Source: Bacteroidales bacterium
GTDB lineage: Bacteria > Bacteroidota > Bacteroidia > Bacteroidales > Marinilabiliaceae
DNA: 64,000 nt
Reading direction: 5' to 3'
Assembly: GCA_003249255.1 (NCBI GenBank)
Contig: QKJP01000048.1
Location: 124,001-188,000 of the forward strand
Shown: positions 30,401 through 37,773 of the stretch, one piece after another
Layout: the number at the start of each line of letters is the position of its first letter
Position numbering within the stretch: the stretch's first letter is position 1
Notes under the pieces: model-generated
Told to the model about the DNA's origin: nothing
The model's database searches: none
The model's input: only the letters and a program-made list of their open reading frames with translations
Program-made: the position numbers and the translations under genes

Positions 30401-30774
30401 CTATTAAAGCATGGGATTATTGTAACAATTCAAATACATTGACTATAAAACATACAATTGAACCAAAAGAAAAGACTCCTAGAACCATTAGTAATCTTTC
30501 CATCGAAAAAGGCGCATTCAACGAATTCAACATTAGCTTCAACCATAATTTCACCGACTCTAAAATTGCAGTAAAATGTTCTCTAAGCTCTCAAGATGGT
30601 CAATTGGTAGATAGTTACTATTATCAAGTTCCTTCCGGGCAGTACATTGAACAATTAATTACCTGGAAAACAACTAAAGAAATTAAGAAAGGTATTTACA
30701 CACTTGATTGTACGGTAGCTATTGAAAACAGTGATAACATTAACATTTCGAAAAAAATTCTGATGTACGAATAA
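27460..30774 (+). CDS. T9SS C-terminal signal peptidase PorU, second tandem copy
   Basis: 1104 residues, alignable end to end with the gene 30 bases upstream; roughly half of residues look identical by eye. Signal peptide about 1-24. The C25 catalytic pair is again intact, His627 (NYTGHGS) and Cys661 (TASCEFS), with the same spacing of 34 residues as in the first copy. The C-terminal part has the same sorting-domain features (KGIYTLDCTVA, SKKILMYE). Both copies therefore look active. Which one is the ancestral PorU cannot be decided here; the second lies next to porV. It may be a sortase with a different cargo or partner. Confidence 0.9.
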   Translation: MIKYLFLTIVFTFQLCGNLTQLSAKDLISNESVLSNGKWVKIKVANKGIQKIPYSALKTWGFNDPLQVSIFGNGGAMLPVSIADTRATDLKEISTWHHNDAMFFYAPGTTQWKYDKTNDFFKHELNQYSNASYYFLSDSNGNQLTIESINSTDQYTQETSEYDSYQFLEENTYNLLKSGKRWLGDNFNQFSNERNYSFDFPDLNISKPITAKIQVAARSRKITTFNINTNGSSDPIQILTVGEVNFNSTTDDYAKDTNKVFSLLSDKNLDISIKYNYGETTSLGWLDYICLNAKEYINLANKNQLSIRNKDVISNGSITLFKYNFETSHKIWDISNFTNPININPLSNGFTAPTESLKEFILFNTLAEFPQPTFEEFVNNQDIKNISIPDMLIVCHPDFLAQAERLKQLHHEHTGLESTILTPQTIYNEFSSGQKDLCAIRDYCKYLWDKDKKFKFLLLFGDGSYDNLSNDQSNTNKIITYQSDESYIQKFSYTSDDFFGILEDHEGNNIIDETVDIGIGRFPVNTTEEAKNIVDKIERYLTTPLKQWNTTLSFFADDEDNNTHIKQGDGLAIINSINHPEFQLQKNYFDAYPKVTLSNGMHVYPDINRRLEETVNDGALIINYTGHGSEHYLAHEKIVSTNDINKWSNYDRLPIFVTASCEFSRYDNKAGISAGEAVLLNPNGGGIALFTTTRVAWATSNYSLNTKFYNHIFLRDDNGNYLPFGEVMRRTKNASAKEVNTRNFTLLGDPALAIAAPKYRIDRTLLDGESDHNQWSPLQPLTTHTFEGTINADDTGNGFTSGTIYYKVYDKALDLKTLGNSSASPIYPFREFKRLIAEGQAEIIDGKYTFDIFIPKNISPEVDYGRIYYFATDNNENEAFEVDSIPIGIINQFTVSDTQGPAISASVTRSENSNLILNINLSDESGINSTNLGLGRNISLSINDQEKLILDNYFINSNNSYQKGTISFELPELQTGDNSLTIKAWDYCNNSNTLTIKHTIEPKEKTPRTISNLSIEKGAFNEFNISFNHNFTDSKIAVKCSLSSQDGQLVDSYYYQVPSGQYIEQLITWKTTKEIKKGIYTLDCTVAIENSDNINISKKILMYE

Positions 30775-30834
30775 TAAATTGTTAATTATTGCAGTTATTA
30801 CTACAGCAAGTCCCCAAATCTGAAAGAAAATAAA

Positions 30835-30842
30835 TAGATTTG
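30835..30842 (+). promoter_or_regulatory. -7 element ahead of porV
   Basis: TAGATTTG followed by CG lies 26 bases before the porV ATG. No good TTTG box is seen upstream. It suggests that porV can be transcribed apart from the porU pair. Confidence 0.45.
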
Positions 30843-30867
30843 CGAACCAAACAAATTTTAATTACAC

Positions 30868-31992
30868 ATGAAGCTAATTTCATTTAAAACAACAACATTA
30901 CTTTTAGCAATCGTTTTTGGTACACTTACAGGTACTGCCCAAGATGAAGGAAATCCCATTACAACTGTAGTTCCTTTCTTAAACATTTCTCCTGAATCTA
31001 GAGCCGGAGGTATGGGTGATGCAGGTGTTGCAACTGCGCCAGATGTAAATTCTCAGCATTTGAATCCGGCAAAGTATGCCTTTATGGAAGGCAAAATGGG
31101 TGCAGGTGTTTCATTTACACCTTGGCTCAGAAAATTAGTTAACGACATTAACATGTCATATGTTGCAGGCTACTACAGATTAGATGATATGCAAGCAATA
31201 AGTGCCTCACTAAGATATTTTTCATTAGGTTCTATTAGTTACACCGACCTAAACGGAACGCCTCAAGGAGAAGGAAAGCCCAATGAATTTGCACTTGACG
31301 CAGCCTACTCGCGCAAACTGTCAGATGTCTTTTCAGCAGCGGTTGCTTTTCGTTACATTAGATCTGATTTTAATGCCAGACAAGAAGATTTAGAACCTGG
31401 TGATGCTTTTGCGGCTGACATTGCATTTTACTTTAAAAAACCGGTAAAAATGAACGGCCAAAACTCTGAATTTAGCGCAGGGATGAATGTTTCTAACATT
31501 GGTTCTAAGTTAAGTTATGATGGCGGTACTACCAAAGACTTCATCCCTACAAACTTGAAAATTGGTGCCGGGTTTGCCACTGAAATAGACGATTACAATA
31601 CCATTTCATTTGCGCTTGATTTTAATAAATTGCTAGTTCCAACTCCTCAACCTTCATCCGACAAACAGGCAAACGATGATGCCAAGGAACAATCAACAAC
31701 TGCTGCTATTTTCAGCTCATTTAACGATGCTCCTAATGGCTTCGATGAAGAACTTCAAGAAATTTCACTCTCGTTTGGTGCGGAATACTTATACGATAAG
31801 CAATTTGCCATACGTGCGGGTTACTTTCATGAGAACGAAAACAAAGGAAACAGAAGATATGCAACTGCAGGTATTGGATTGAAATTTAACACTTTTGCAT
31901 TAGATGCGTCTTATATCATTCCGATGGTGGCCAATAACCCCTTAGCAAACACCATTCGTTTCTCTCTATTATTTGACTTAAGCGAGTTATAA
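30868..31992 (+). CDS. porV: T9SS outer-membrane protein PorV (LptO)
   Basis: 374 residues with a signal peptide (cleavage near TGTAQ-DE) and a FadL-like beta-barrel. The family start FLNISPESRAGGMGDAGVA and QHLNPAKYAFMEGK are clear, and the protein ends in a strand FSLLFDL typical of outer-membrane barrels. PorV shuttles cargo from the SprA translocon to the PorU sortase. It follows the two porU genes and is 2 bases before ispF. Confidence 0.95.
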   Translation: MKLISFKTTTLLLAIVFGTLTGTAQDEGNPITTVVPFLNISPESRAGGMGDAGVATAPDVNSQHLNPAKYAFMEGKMGAGVSFTPWLRKLVNDINMSYVAGYYRLDDMQAISASLRYFSLGSISYTDLNGTPQGEGKPNEFALDAAYSRKLSDVFSAAVAFRYIRSDFNARQEDLEPGDAFAADIAFYFKKPVKMNGQNSEFSAGMNVSNIGSKLSYDGGTTKDFIPTNLKIGAGFATEIDDYNTISFALDFNKLLVPTPQPSSDKQANDDAKEQSTTAAIFSSFNDAPNGFDEELQEISLSFGAEYLYDKQFAIRAGYFHENENKGNRRYATAGIGLKFNTFALDASYIIPMVANNPLANTIRFSLLFDLSEL

Positions 31993-31994
31993 TA

Positions 31995-32474
31995 ATGAAG
32001 ATAAGAGTTGGCTTTGGCTATGATGTTCACCAACTAGCAGAAGGAGAAGAACTTTGGCTCGGAGGAATTAACATTAAACATTCTAAAGGCAGTGTAGGAC
32101 ACTCTGATGGAGATGTGTTAATTCACGCTATTTGCGATGCTTTACTAGGCGCTGCAAATTTGCGAGATATTGGTTTCCACTTTCCGGATAATGATCCAAC
32201 TTTAAAAGGGATAGATAGTAAAATATTGTTAGATAAAACGATATGCATATTACGAGAAAAAAGCTTTGAAATAGGTAACATTGATTGCACCATTGCACTT
32301 CAAAAACCCAAAATCAAAGACTTCATTCCTGACATGCAAACTACATTAGCCAATGTTTTAAAAATATCAACTGAAGACATTGCGATTAAAGCTACAACTA
32401 CAGAAAAACTAGGCTTTGTAGGTACCGAAGACGGAATTGCTGCTTATGCCACAGTTTTGATTAATAAAATTTAA
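31995..32474 (+). CDS. ispF: 2-C-methyl-D-erythritol 2,4-cyclodiphosphate synthase IspF
   Basis: 159 residues. Metal ligands D10 and H12 (FGYDVH) and H44 (DGDVLIHAICDALLGAA) are present, as is ATTTEKLGFVGTEDGIAAYA at the C-terminus. It makes the cyclic diphosphate of the MEP isoprenoid pathway. It starts 2 bases after porV, so it is cotranscribed with the secretion genes, and ends at a strong terminator. Confidence 0.97.
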   Translation: MKIRVGFGYDVHQLAEGEELWLGGINIKHSKGSVGHSDGDVLIHAICDALLGAANLRDIGFHFPDNDPTLKGIDSKILLDKTICILREKSFEIGNIDCTIALQKPKIKDFIPDMQTTLANVLKISTEDIAIKATTTEKLGFVGTEDGIAAYATVLINKI

Positions 32475-32479
32475 TATTT

Positions 32480-32505
32480 GGAGAGCTTTAAAGCTCTCCT
32501 TTTTT
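32480..32505 (+). terminator. Terminator of porV-ispF
   Basis: A perfect 20-nt palindrome (GGAGAGCTTT / AAAGCTCTCC) followed by six T lies 5 bases after the ispF stop. It shows that the next gene starts at 32511 rather than at the ATG-like codon upstream inside the hairpin. Confidence 0.92.
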
Positions 32506-32510
32506 GTGTT

Positions 32511-32828
32511 ATGACTGTTAACGAAATTAATACCATAATTACTCAACAAAATGCAATCCTACTTTATTTTTCACATGACCAATGTAGCGTTTGCAAAGTA
32601 TTAAAACCAAAAATTAGTCAATCAATAACTGAAAACTTTCCCAAAATAGCCTTGGCATTTATAGACTTAAAAAATGACCCTCAAATTGCTGCAAATTTTC
32701 AAGTCTTTACCGCACCTACTATACTACTTTTCTTTGAAGGTAAAGAACACTTCAGATTCGTTAGAAACTTAAGTATCGAGCAGTTTAACAAAGACATAAA
32801 AAGAACCTATCAACTTTTATTTGAATAA
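32511..32828 (+). CDS. Thioredoxin family protein
   Basis: 105 residues from the ATG at 32511. Thioredoxin fold with the active site CSVC (25-28) in YFSHDQCSVCKVL and the cis-proline segment VFTAPTILLFF. No signal peptide, so it probably acts in the cytoplasm as a thiol reductase; the CSVC centre is not the standard CGPC. The open frame begins 11 codons earlier but that part overlaps the ispF terminator. Confidence 0.88.
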   Translation: MTVNEINTIITQQNAILLYFSHDQCSVCKVLKPKISQSITENFPKIALAFIDLKNDPQIAANFQVFTAPTILLFFEGKEHFRFVRNLSIEQFNKDIKRTYQLLFE

Positions 32829-32830
32829 TA

Positions 32831-33493
32831 CTAGATCATACCATTGTCTATTAATACAATGATGTATTCGATCATTTTATCATCCCCTTCCAGATCATAT
32901 TCCGACTTCAAATTAGATCCAAACATAATGGCTACAGATTGCCAAAAAAAAGCAGAAAAACCTCCTTTATACTCCTTAATCAAATTAAATGTTGTATCTC
33001 CGGTCTCCCGATCTATTAATCGAATTAATAATCGCCCCTGTGAAAAAGTAAGATTCTTTAAAGGTTCTTCAAACTCATCAAACAAATCCTTTTCGGCCTT
33101 CTTCATGTAGGCCTTTCTTTCTTTCTCTGTTTGAAGCTTTTCCAACTGAGTATTTATCTCCTTAAGTTTTTGGCTTGCACTTCGGGCATAAGGCAATGTT
33201 TTCTTTATATTTCTTACCAAACGAGAATACTTTTTCTTTTGCTGCTTGCTTTTAAATTTATACGGTGGCATTACTTTTATTTCTCTTAAGCGCACATGTG
33301 GAATTGTATCTCCTTCATCTACATATCCCTTAACATATGTTCCGTTCATTATGGAAGAAGGTACCTGCTGAGAATTACATTTTACATTTGGAAAGATCAA
33401 ACCTACAAATATTAGAAGTAGAAATACACATTTTCTCAATCCATAATAATTACAGATACGTTTAAAATTAATATTTCGATGCTTCAACTTCAT
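32831..33493 (-). CDS. DUF4294 family exported protein
   Basis: 220 residues. An N-terminal hydrophobic segment (about 21-37, CVFLLLIFVGLIFP) suggests a signal peptide or anchor. The rest matches DUF4294: IPHVRLREIKVMPPYKF, a charged helix with YARSASQKLKEINTQLEKL, then LTFSQGRLLIRLIDRETG and FFWQSVAIMFGSNLKSEY. Function unknown; the family is restricted to Bacteroidota as far as I know. It converges on the thioredoxin gene with only 2 bases between them. Confidence 0.88.
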   Translation of the reverse strand: MKLKHRNINFKRICNYYGLRKCVFLLLIFVGLIFPNVKCNSQQVPSSIMNGTYVKGYVDEGDTIPHVRLREIKVMPPYKFKSKQQKKKYSRLVRNIKKTLPYARSASQKLKEINTQLEKLQTEKERKAYMKKAEKDLFDEFEEPLKNLTFSQGRLLIRLIDRETGDTTFNLIKEYKGGFSAFFWQSVAIMFGSNLKSEYDLEGDDKMIEYIIVLIDNGMI

Positions 33494-33632
33494 GTAACAA
33501 ATTTAAGCTCTCACTGTAGTATTGACAAATTATATACAGCCAAATATAGCACCTATCACGCAATCAAAAATTTTGATGATCAAACCAAACACACGCTTTT
33601 TTGTTTATTAACTAAACCAATTATTCTTTGAT

Positions 33633-34862
33633 ATGACGATTGATAAAAGATACGATATAATTATAGTTGGCGGAAGCATTACTGCCATCGAAGCTATAAA
33701 TTCAATACACGAAATAAATCCACACACAAAAATTTTATTAATATCCGGGGAAGATAGATTGCCATATAAACGCACAATGATCAACAAAAACATCGTAAGA
33801 GGATTTGACAAGGACGATTTTAAATTGGCAACTAACGAGTGGTATCAACAAAATAATGTAACTCTTATAATAGACAGAGCAACCAAGATAGACCGTAAAC
33901 AAAAATCCCTAGAAACGGCCACAAATGGAACATATACTTACAATAAACTTCTTCTTGCCACAGGAGTAAGGTCTAAAACCTTAAAGTACAACAATCTTGC
34001 CCATAATGATTACTACCGCGTACAAAATGCTTCAGATGTAGAGAAACTTCTTAAGGATATAAAACATAAACAATCTTTCTTAATCATTGGCTCTGGTGTA
34101 GAAGGCATAGAAACAGCTGATCAACTTATCAGAAAAGGTAAAAATGTTACTATTATTGACAGAAATAACCGTCCAATGCGAAAACTTCTACCTGAAGAAT
34201 ATTCTAACGAGTTAATTTCTGCAATGAAAAACAAAGGCGTACACTACCTTCCAAATACAAGTATTAATTCAGTAAACAGGATCCGGAATCAGCAATATGA
34301 AGTAACTTTCGGGGATTCTAAACAAGTGTTCGACGGAATCATTTCCTGCATTGGCACTCAAGCAAATATAGAATTAGCTCAAGAAGCCAATCTCAAAACC
34401 AATAAAGGGATTTTGGTAAATAACTTCCTACAGACATCAGATCCCGATATTTATGCGGGCGGTGATGTAGCTGAACATTCAAATGGTACAATGACCACAT
34501 TATGGCATGCAGCTGCCTATCAGGGAGAAATTGCAGGATTAAACATGATGAGCATAAGCAGAGAACACAAAATCAAACCTTTCAGATTAAAAACAGATGT
34601 TTTTGGTTTATTCCTTTTCTCGGCAAATTTTGAAAATGTTAATTCCGGCCAATACGAAATTTCATGTCAACAACAAGGCAACCTCAAAAGAACCATATAC
34701 TACAAAAATGATGAAACAAATGGTATCATCATGATGAATGATAAAAATAGGGCAAAAGAATATCAACAAGCAGTAATGGAAAAATGGAGCAAAGAAAAAT
34801 TCAATAACTCATTACCCATACAACAATCGGTAATATTTTCTTTTGCAGCATCTTTTAAATAG
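33633..34862 (+). CDS. FAD-dependent pyridine nucleotide-disulfide oxidoreductase
   Basis: 409 residues. N-terminal FAD site IIIVGGSITAIEAI (9-22), NAD(P)-binding site LIIGSGVEGIETAD in the middle, and the second FAD motif SDPDIYAGGDVAEH. There is no CXXC redox pair, so it resembles the single-component reductases of the rubredoxin, ferredoxin or nitrite reductase group. The electron acceptor is unknown. The only neighbour downstream is a broken arginine deiminase. Confidence 0.88.
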   Translation: MTIDKRYDIIIVGGSITAIEAINSIHEINPHTKILLISGEDRLPYKRTMINKNIVRGFDKDDFKLATNEWYQQNNVTLIIDRATKIDRKQKSLETATNGTYTYNKLLLATGVRSKTLKYNNLAHNDYYRVQNASDVEKLLKDIKHKQSFLIIGSGVEGIETADQLIRKGKNVTIIDRNNRPMRKLLPEEYSNELISAMKNKGVHYLPNTSINSVNRIRNQQYEVTFGDSKQVFDGIISCIGTQANIELAQEANLKTNKGILVNNFLQTSDPDIYAGGDVAEHSNGTMTTLWHAAAYQGEIAGLNMMSISREHKIKPFRLKTDVFGLFLFSANFENVNSGQYEISCQQQGNLKRTIYYKNDETNGIIMMNDKNRAKEYQQAVMEKWSKEKFNNSLPIQQSVIFSFAASFK

Positions 34863-34890
34863 GGAAATTCCTCCAATACCTTAAAAAAGT

Positions 34891-35500
34891 ATGATGTTTT
34901 TAAAATATACTAACTCTGAAATTAGAGCTACAGAGGGAGTTATCATTGATTCTACACAAAAAGAGAATATGACTCCCTCATTAACCATACTGGCTCAATA
35001 CAGTGACATACTAAACCTTTCAATCGCAAAAACACCAACAACAAGAAGCAATCCATAAAAAACATTGCCAACCTATCAACAAAAGACTTGTCTATAGATA
35101 TCCTAAAAGATGGCAAAACCAAGACCATTTTTTATCGATCAATTTGTAGACATTTACATCTCTCTTTTCAACAATTGTTATGTCTCTAATATGGCTACAA
35201 CGGTTAGAAAGCAAGAAACTTTTATCATTGATACTATCCTATCTAATTCCAATGTAATCAATCTTTTTTTCCTGAGAGCCTGAGATAATCATTGGATATG
35301 CAAGAAATATCCAAACATTAGAAGAATTAAATAAGAATAGCTACAACATAATAAAAGCATCTGAAGTTGCTAATGAAACTTCAGATGTAAACAATTCCAA
35401 CAAATGTATTATAACCATTGACGGATCAGAACTTGCAAGAGAAAAAGGGCCTAGATGTATGACACTGCCTATAAAAAGACAAAAAATCATAACCCCTTAA
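34891..35500 (+). pseudogene. Decayed arginine deiminase gene
   Basis: Three stretches match arginine deiminase in the right order. The N-terminal part (34891-35055) gives NSEIRATEGVII and YSDILNLSIA and stops at TAA (35056). A middle part from 35191 gives NMATTVRKQETFIIDTIL and stops at TGA. The C-terminal part (35285-35500, in another frame) gives IIGYARNIQTLEEL and IDGSELAREKGPRCMTLP, which holds the catalytic Cys. The whole relic is 610 bp against about 1.2 kb for the family, so there are deletions, a frameshift and stop codons. The last codon abuts the 3' end of sucC. Arginine deiminase makes citrulline and ammonia from arginine. Confidence 0.85.
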
Positions 35501-36690
35501 TCTTTCAATATATTTTGAACCAAATCAGCAGCTTCTTGCAAAGTAATAGCAGAATATACTTTCAAGCCGGATTGATCAATAATCTCTTTCCCGCCTTCAG
35601 CATTGGTTCCTTGTAAACGAACAATAATAGGAACACTAATTTCACCGATGTTTTTATAGGCATCTACAACACCTTCTGCTACACGGTCACATCGAACAAT
35701 TCCACCAAAAATATTAATGAGAATGGCTTTCACATTCTCATCATTAAGAATAATTTTTAAGCCGGCTTCAACCGTCTTTGCATTAGCACCCCCACCTACA
35801 TCTAAAAAATTAGCAGGTTCACCGCCGGATAATTTAATGATATCCATTGTTGCCATTGCCAAACCGGCTCCATTGACCATACACCCCACATTCCCATCTA
35901 ACTTCACAAAATTCAAGTTACTTTTACCGGCTTCAATTTCTGCGGGATCCTCTTCATTCAAGTCTCTCATTGATTCATAATCCGGATGACGATAAAAAGC
36001 ATTATCATCTAAAATCACCTTAGCATCTGCTGCTAAAACTTTCTCGTCAGATGTCTTTAACACGGGATTAATCTCCAACATGGCAGCATCACTTCCAACA
36101 TAAGCTTCATACAAACTCAAAACAAATTTGGTCATTTCTTTGAAAGCTTTCCCGGACAATCCTAGATTAAAGGCGATTTTTCGTGCTTGAAAAGCTTGAA
36201 CTCCAACACCCGGGTGTATTTCTTCTCTAAAAATTTTATGCGGCATTTTTGATGCAACTTCCTCAATATCCATTCCTCCTTCAGGGGAATACATGATTAT
36301 ATTCCTTCCGGTATTCCGATCTAATAAAACACTCATGTAGAACTCTTCAGAAGTATAATTCCCAGGATAATAAATATTTTGAGCAACCAGTACTTTATGT
36401 ACCAACTTACCTTCAGATCCGGTTTGATGAGTTACTAAATTCATTCCTAATATTTCAGAAGCTGCTTTTTTTACTTCAGCTAAAGTCTTTGCAACTTTAA
36501 CACCACCTCCTTTCCCTCGACCACCTGCATGAATTTGAGCTTTTACTACCCACGCCTTGGTACCCGTTTTATCGCTTAGCACTTTGGCTGCATTCACAGC
36601 CTCTTCCGGAGTCACTGCAACAATTCCTTCCGGCACTTGAACACCGTGCTTTTTCAATATCTCTGCTGCTTGATATTCATGAATATTCAT
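35497..36690 (-). CDS. sucC: Succinyl-CoA ligase (ADP-forming) beta subunit SucC
   Basis: 397 residues. ATP-grasp domain ([20 protein letters not shown]), LEINPVLK, and the C-terminal CoA-ligase domain with [33 protein letters not shown] and [10 protein letters not shown]. It forms succinate and ATP in the TCA cycle with SucD, which is not next to it. The usual sucCD pair is therefore split in this organism. A single gene on the minus strand; its end touches the arginine deiminase relic. Confidence 0.96.
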   Translation of the reverse strand: MNIHEYQAAEILKKHGVQVPEGIVAVTPEEAVNAAKVLSDKTGTKAWVVKAQIHAGGRGKGGGVKVAKTLAEVKKAASEILGMNLVTHQTGSEGKLVHKVLVAQNIYYPGNYTSEEFYMSVLLDRNTGRNIIMYSPEGGMDIEEVASKMPHKIFREEIHPGVGVQAFQARKIAFNLGLSGKAFKEMTKFVLSLYEAYVGSDAAMLEINPVLKTSDEKVLAADAKVILDDNAFYRHPDYESMRDLNEEDPAEIEAGKSNLNFVKLDGNVGCMVNGAGLAMATMDIIKLSGGEPANFLDVGGGANAKTVEAGLKIILNDENVKAILINIFGGIVRCDRVAEGVVDAYKNIGEISVPIIVRLQGTNAEGGKEIIDQSGLKVYSAITLQEAADLVQNILKD

Positions 36691-36800
36691 AGGAGGATTA
36701 TTTATGGTTTGATTAATACTATAAACTTAAAACCAGGTTTGGTTTACACCTGGGTTCTACAATTATCTCAATAGCTTATTATTAAAAACAGGAGAAGTTG

Positions 36801-36808
36801 TACTTTTG
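36801..36808 (+). promoter_or_regulatory. -7 element of the SPOUT methyltransferase gene
   Basis: TACTTTTG lies 18 bases before the ATG at 36827. The open frame's first TTG codon is part of this element, so the ATG is the start. No clear -33 box. Confidence 0.55.
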
Positions 36809-36826
36809 TTTCAAAACAATATTAAA

Positions 36827-37357
36827 ATGCGCAAACTTAAAAACATTGAGCTGAACCGCTTAAGTGTGGACGAATACAAGACGAGTAAAAAAACACCCAT
36901 AACCGTGGTTTTAGACAACATAAGAAGCTTAAATAACATTGGTTCTATCTTTCGAACATCAGATGCTTTTTGTATTGAAAAAATATTACTATGCGGCATT
37001 ACCGCAACCCCACCAAATAAAGAAATACATAAGACTGCATTGGGAGCAGAAGATAGTGTTGAATGGCAGTATTATGAAAAAACAGAAAACGCTATTAAAG
37101 AACTTAAAAATGACAATTATTCAATTTGTAGCATAGAACAAGTTGAAAACAGCACTTTACTTCCGGATTTCACTCCTCTAAAAGATAAAAAGTATGCCAT
37201 TGTGTTTGGGAACGAAGTAAAAGGAGTTCAGCAGAAAATAATAAACATGAGTGACACCTGTATTGAGATTCCTCAATATGGGACAAAACATTCTTTTAAT
37301 GTGTCTGTAACCGCAGGAATCGTGCTTTGGGAAATGTTTCAAAAGCTTGCAGAATAA
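36827..37357 (+). CDS. SpoU/TrmH family RNA 2'-O-methyltransferase
   Basis: 176 residues from the ATG at 36827. SPOUT knot motifs are all present: motif 1 LDNIRSLNNIGSIFRTSDAF, motif 2 IVFGNEVKGV, motif 3 IPQYGTKHSFNVSVTAGIVL. The short length and lack of an N-terminal extension fit TrmL/TrmH-like tRNA methylases, though the target base cannot be told. It diverges from sucC. Confidence 0.9.
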   Translation: MRKLKNIELNRLSVDEYKTSKKTPITVVLDNIRSLNNIGSIFRTSDAFCIEKILLCGITATPPNKEIHKTALGAEDSVEWQYYEKTENAIKELKNDNYSICSIEQVENSTLLPDFTPLKDKKYAIVFGNEVKGVQQKIINMSDTCIEIPQYGTKHSFNVSVTAGIVLWEMFQKLAE

Positions 37358-37773
37358 GTATCACTAAAACCCCAAAGACTAAAAATAAGTAAATGACGGG
37401 TCAAGCCATATTTCTGGGGTATATGTAAAATTTAACTTTTAAAAGAATAAGGTAATAAGGTGTGTATTAATACAACTAATCCAACAACTACTAAGGTGGC
37501 TATAGTCTATAGAAATAAGGTTATTAAAAACCCTATTTCATATTTTCACCTTAGCACCTCTCAAAATACAAAAAACTTAACCTTATTATTTTTTATTGAT
37601 CCCCAACTTTTCGGCATGATCCTAAATGACCCAACCATATAAAAGCGGTTAAATAAGAAAGGAAAACCACATCTTGATCAAACAGGATATTGTTTCAATC
37701 TAAAATAGTATTTGCAATCAAATAAAAAAGGCTACCGTTTGGTAGCCTTCTATAATTTATGTCAGTTTATTAA
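37358..37773. other. Gene-free stretch with interleaved inverted repeats
   Basis: The only frame here (37460-37642) lacks coding character. There are two inverted repeats in interleaved order: CTAAGGTG (37491-37498) with CACCTTAG (37547-37554), and AATAAGGTTA (37514-37523) with TAACCTTATT (37578-37587). As RNA this would be a pseudoknot or two exclusive folds. A T-rich run follows the last arm, so it could also be the end of the methyltransferase transcript. Confidence 0.4.
37728..37749 (-). terminator. Terminator of the TPR lipoprotein gene
   Basis: AAGGCTACC (37728-37736) pairs with GGTAGCCTT (37741-37749), loop GTTT. In the minus direction it runs into TTTTTATT. It is 24 bases past the stop codon. 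Confidence 0.85.

Noticed and set aside
34891-35500. Small real genes of 55 and about 71 codons
   Set aside because: The frames match separate parts of one arginine deiminase in order, which fits a decayed gene better than new small genes.
37460-37642. 60-codon frame in the spacer before the TPR lipoprotein
   Set aside because: It lies across inverted repeats, has no start signal and an amino-acid make-up expected for AT-rich noncoding DNA.
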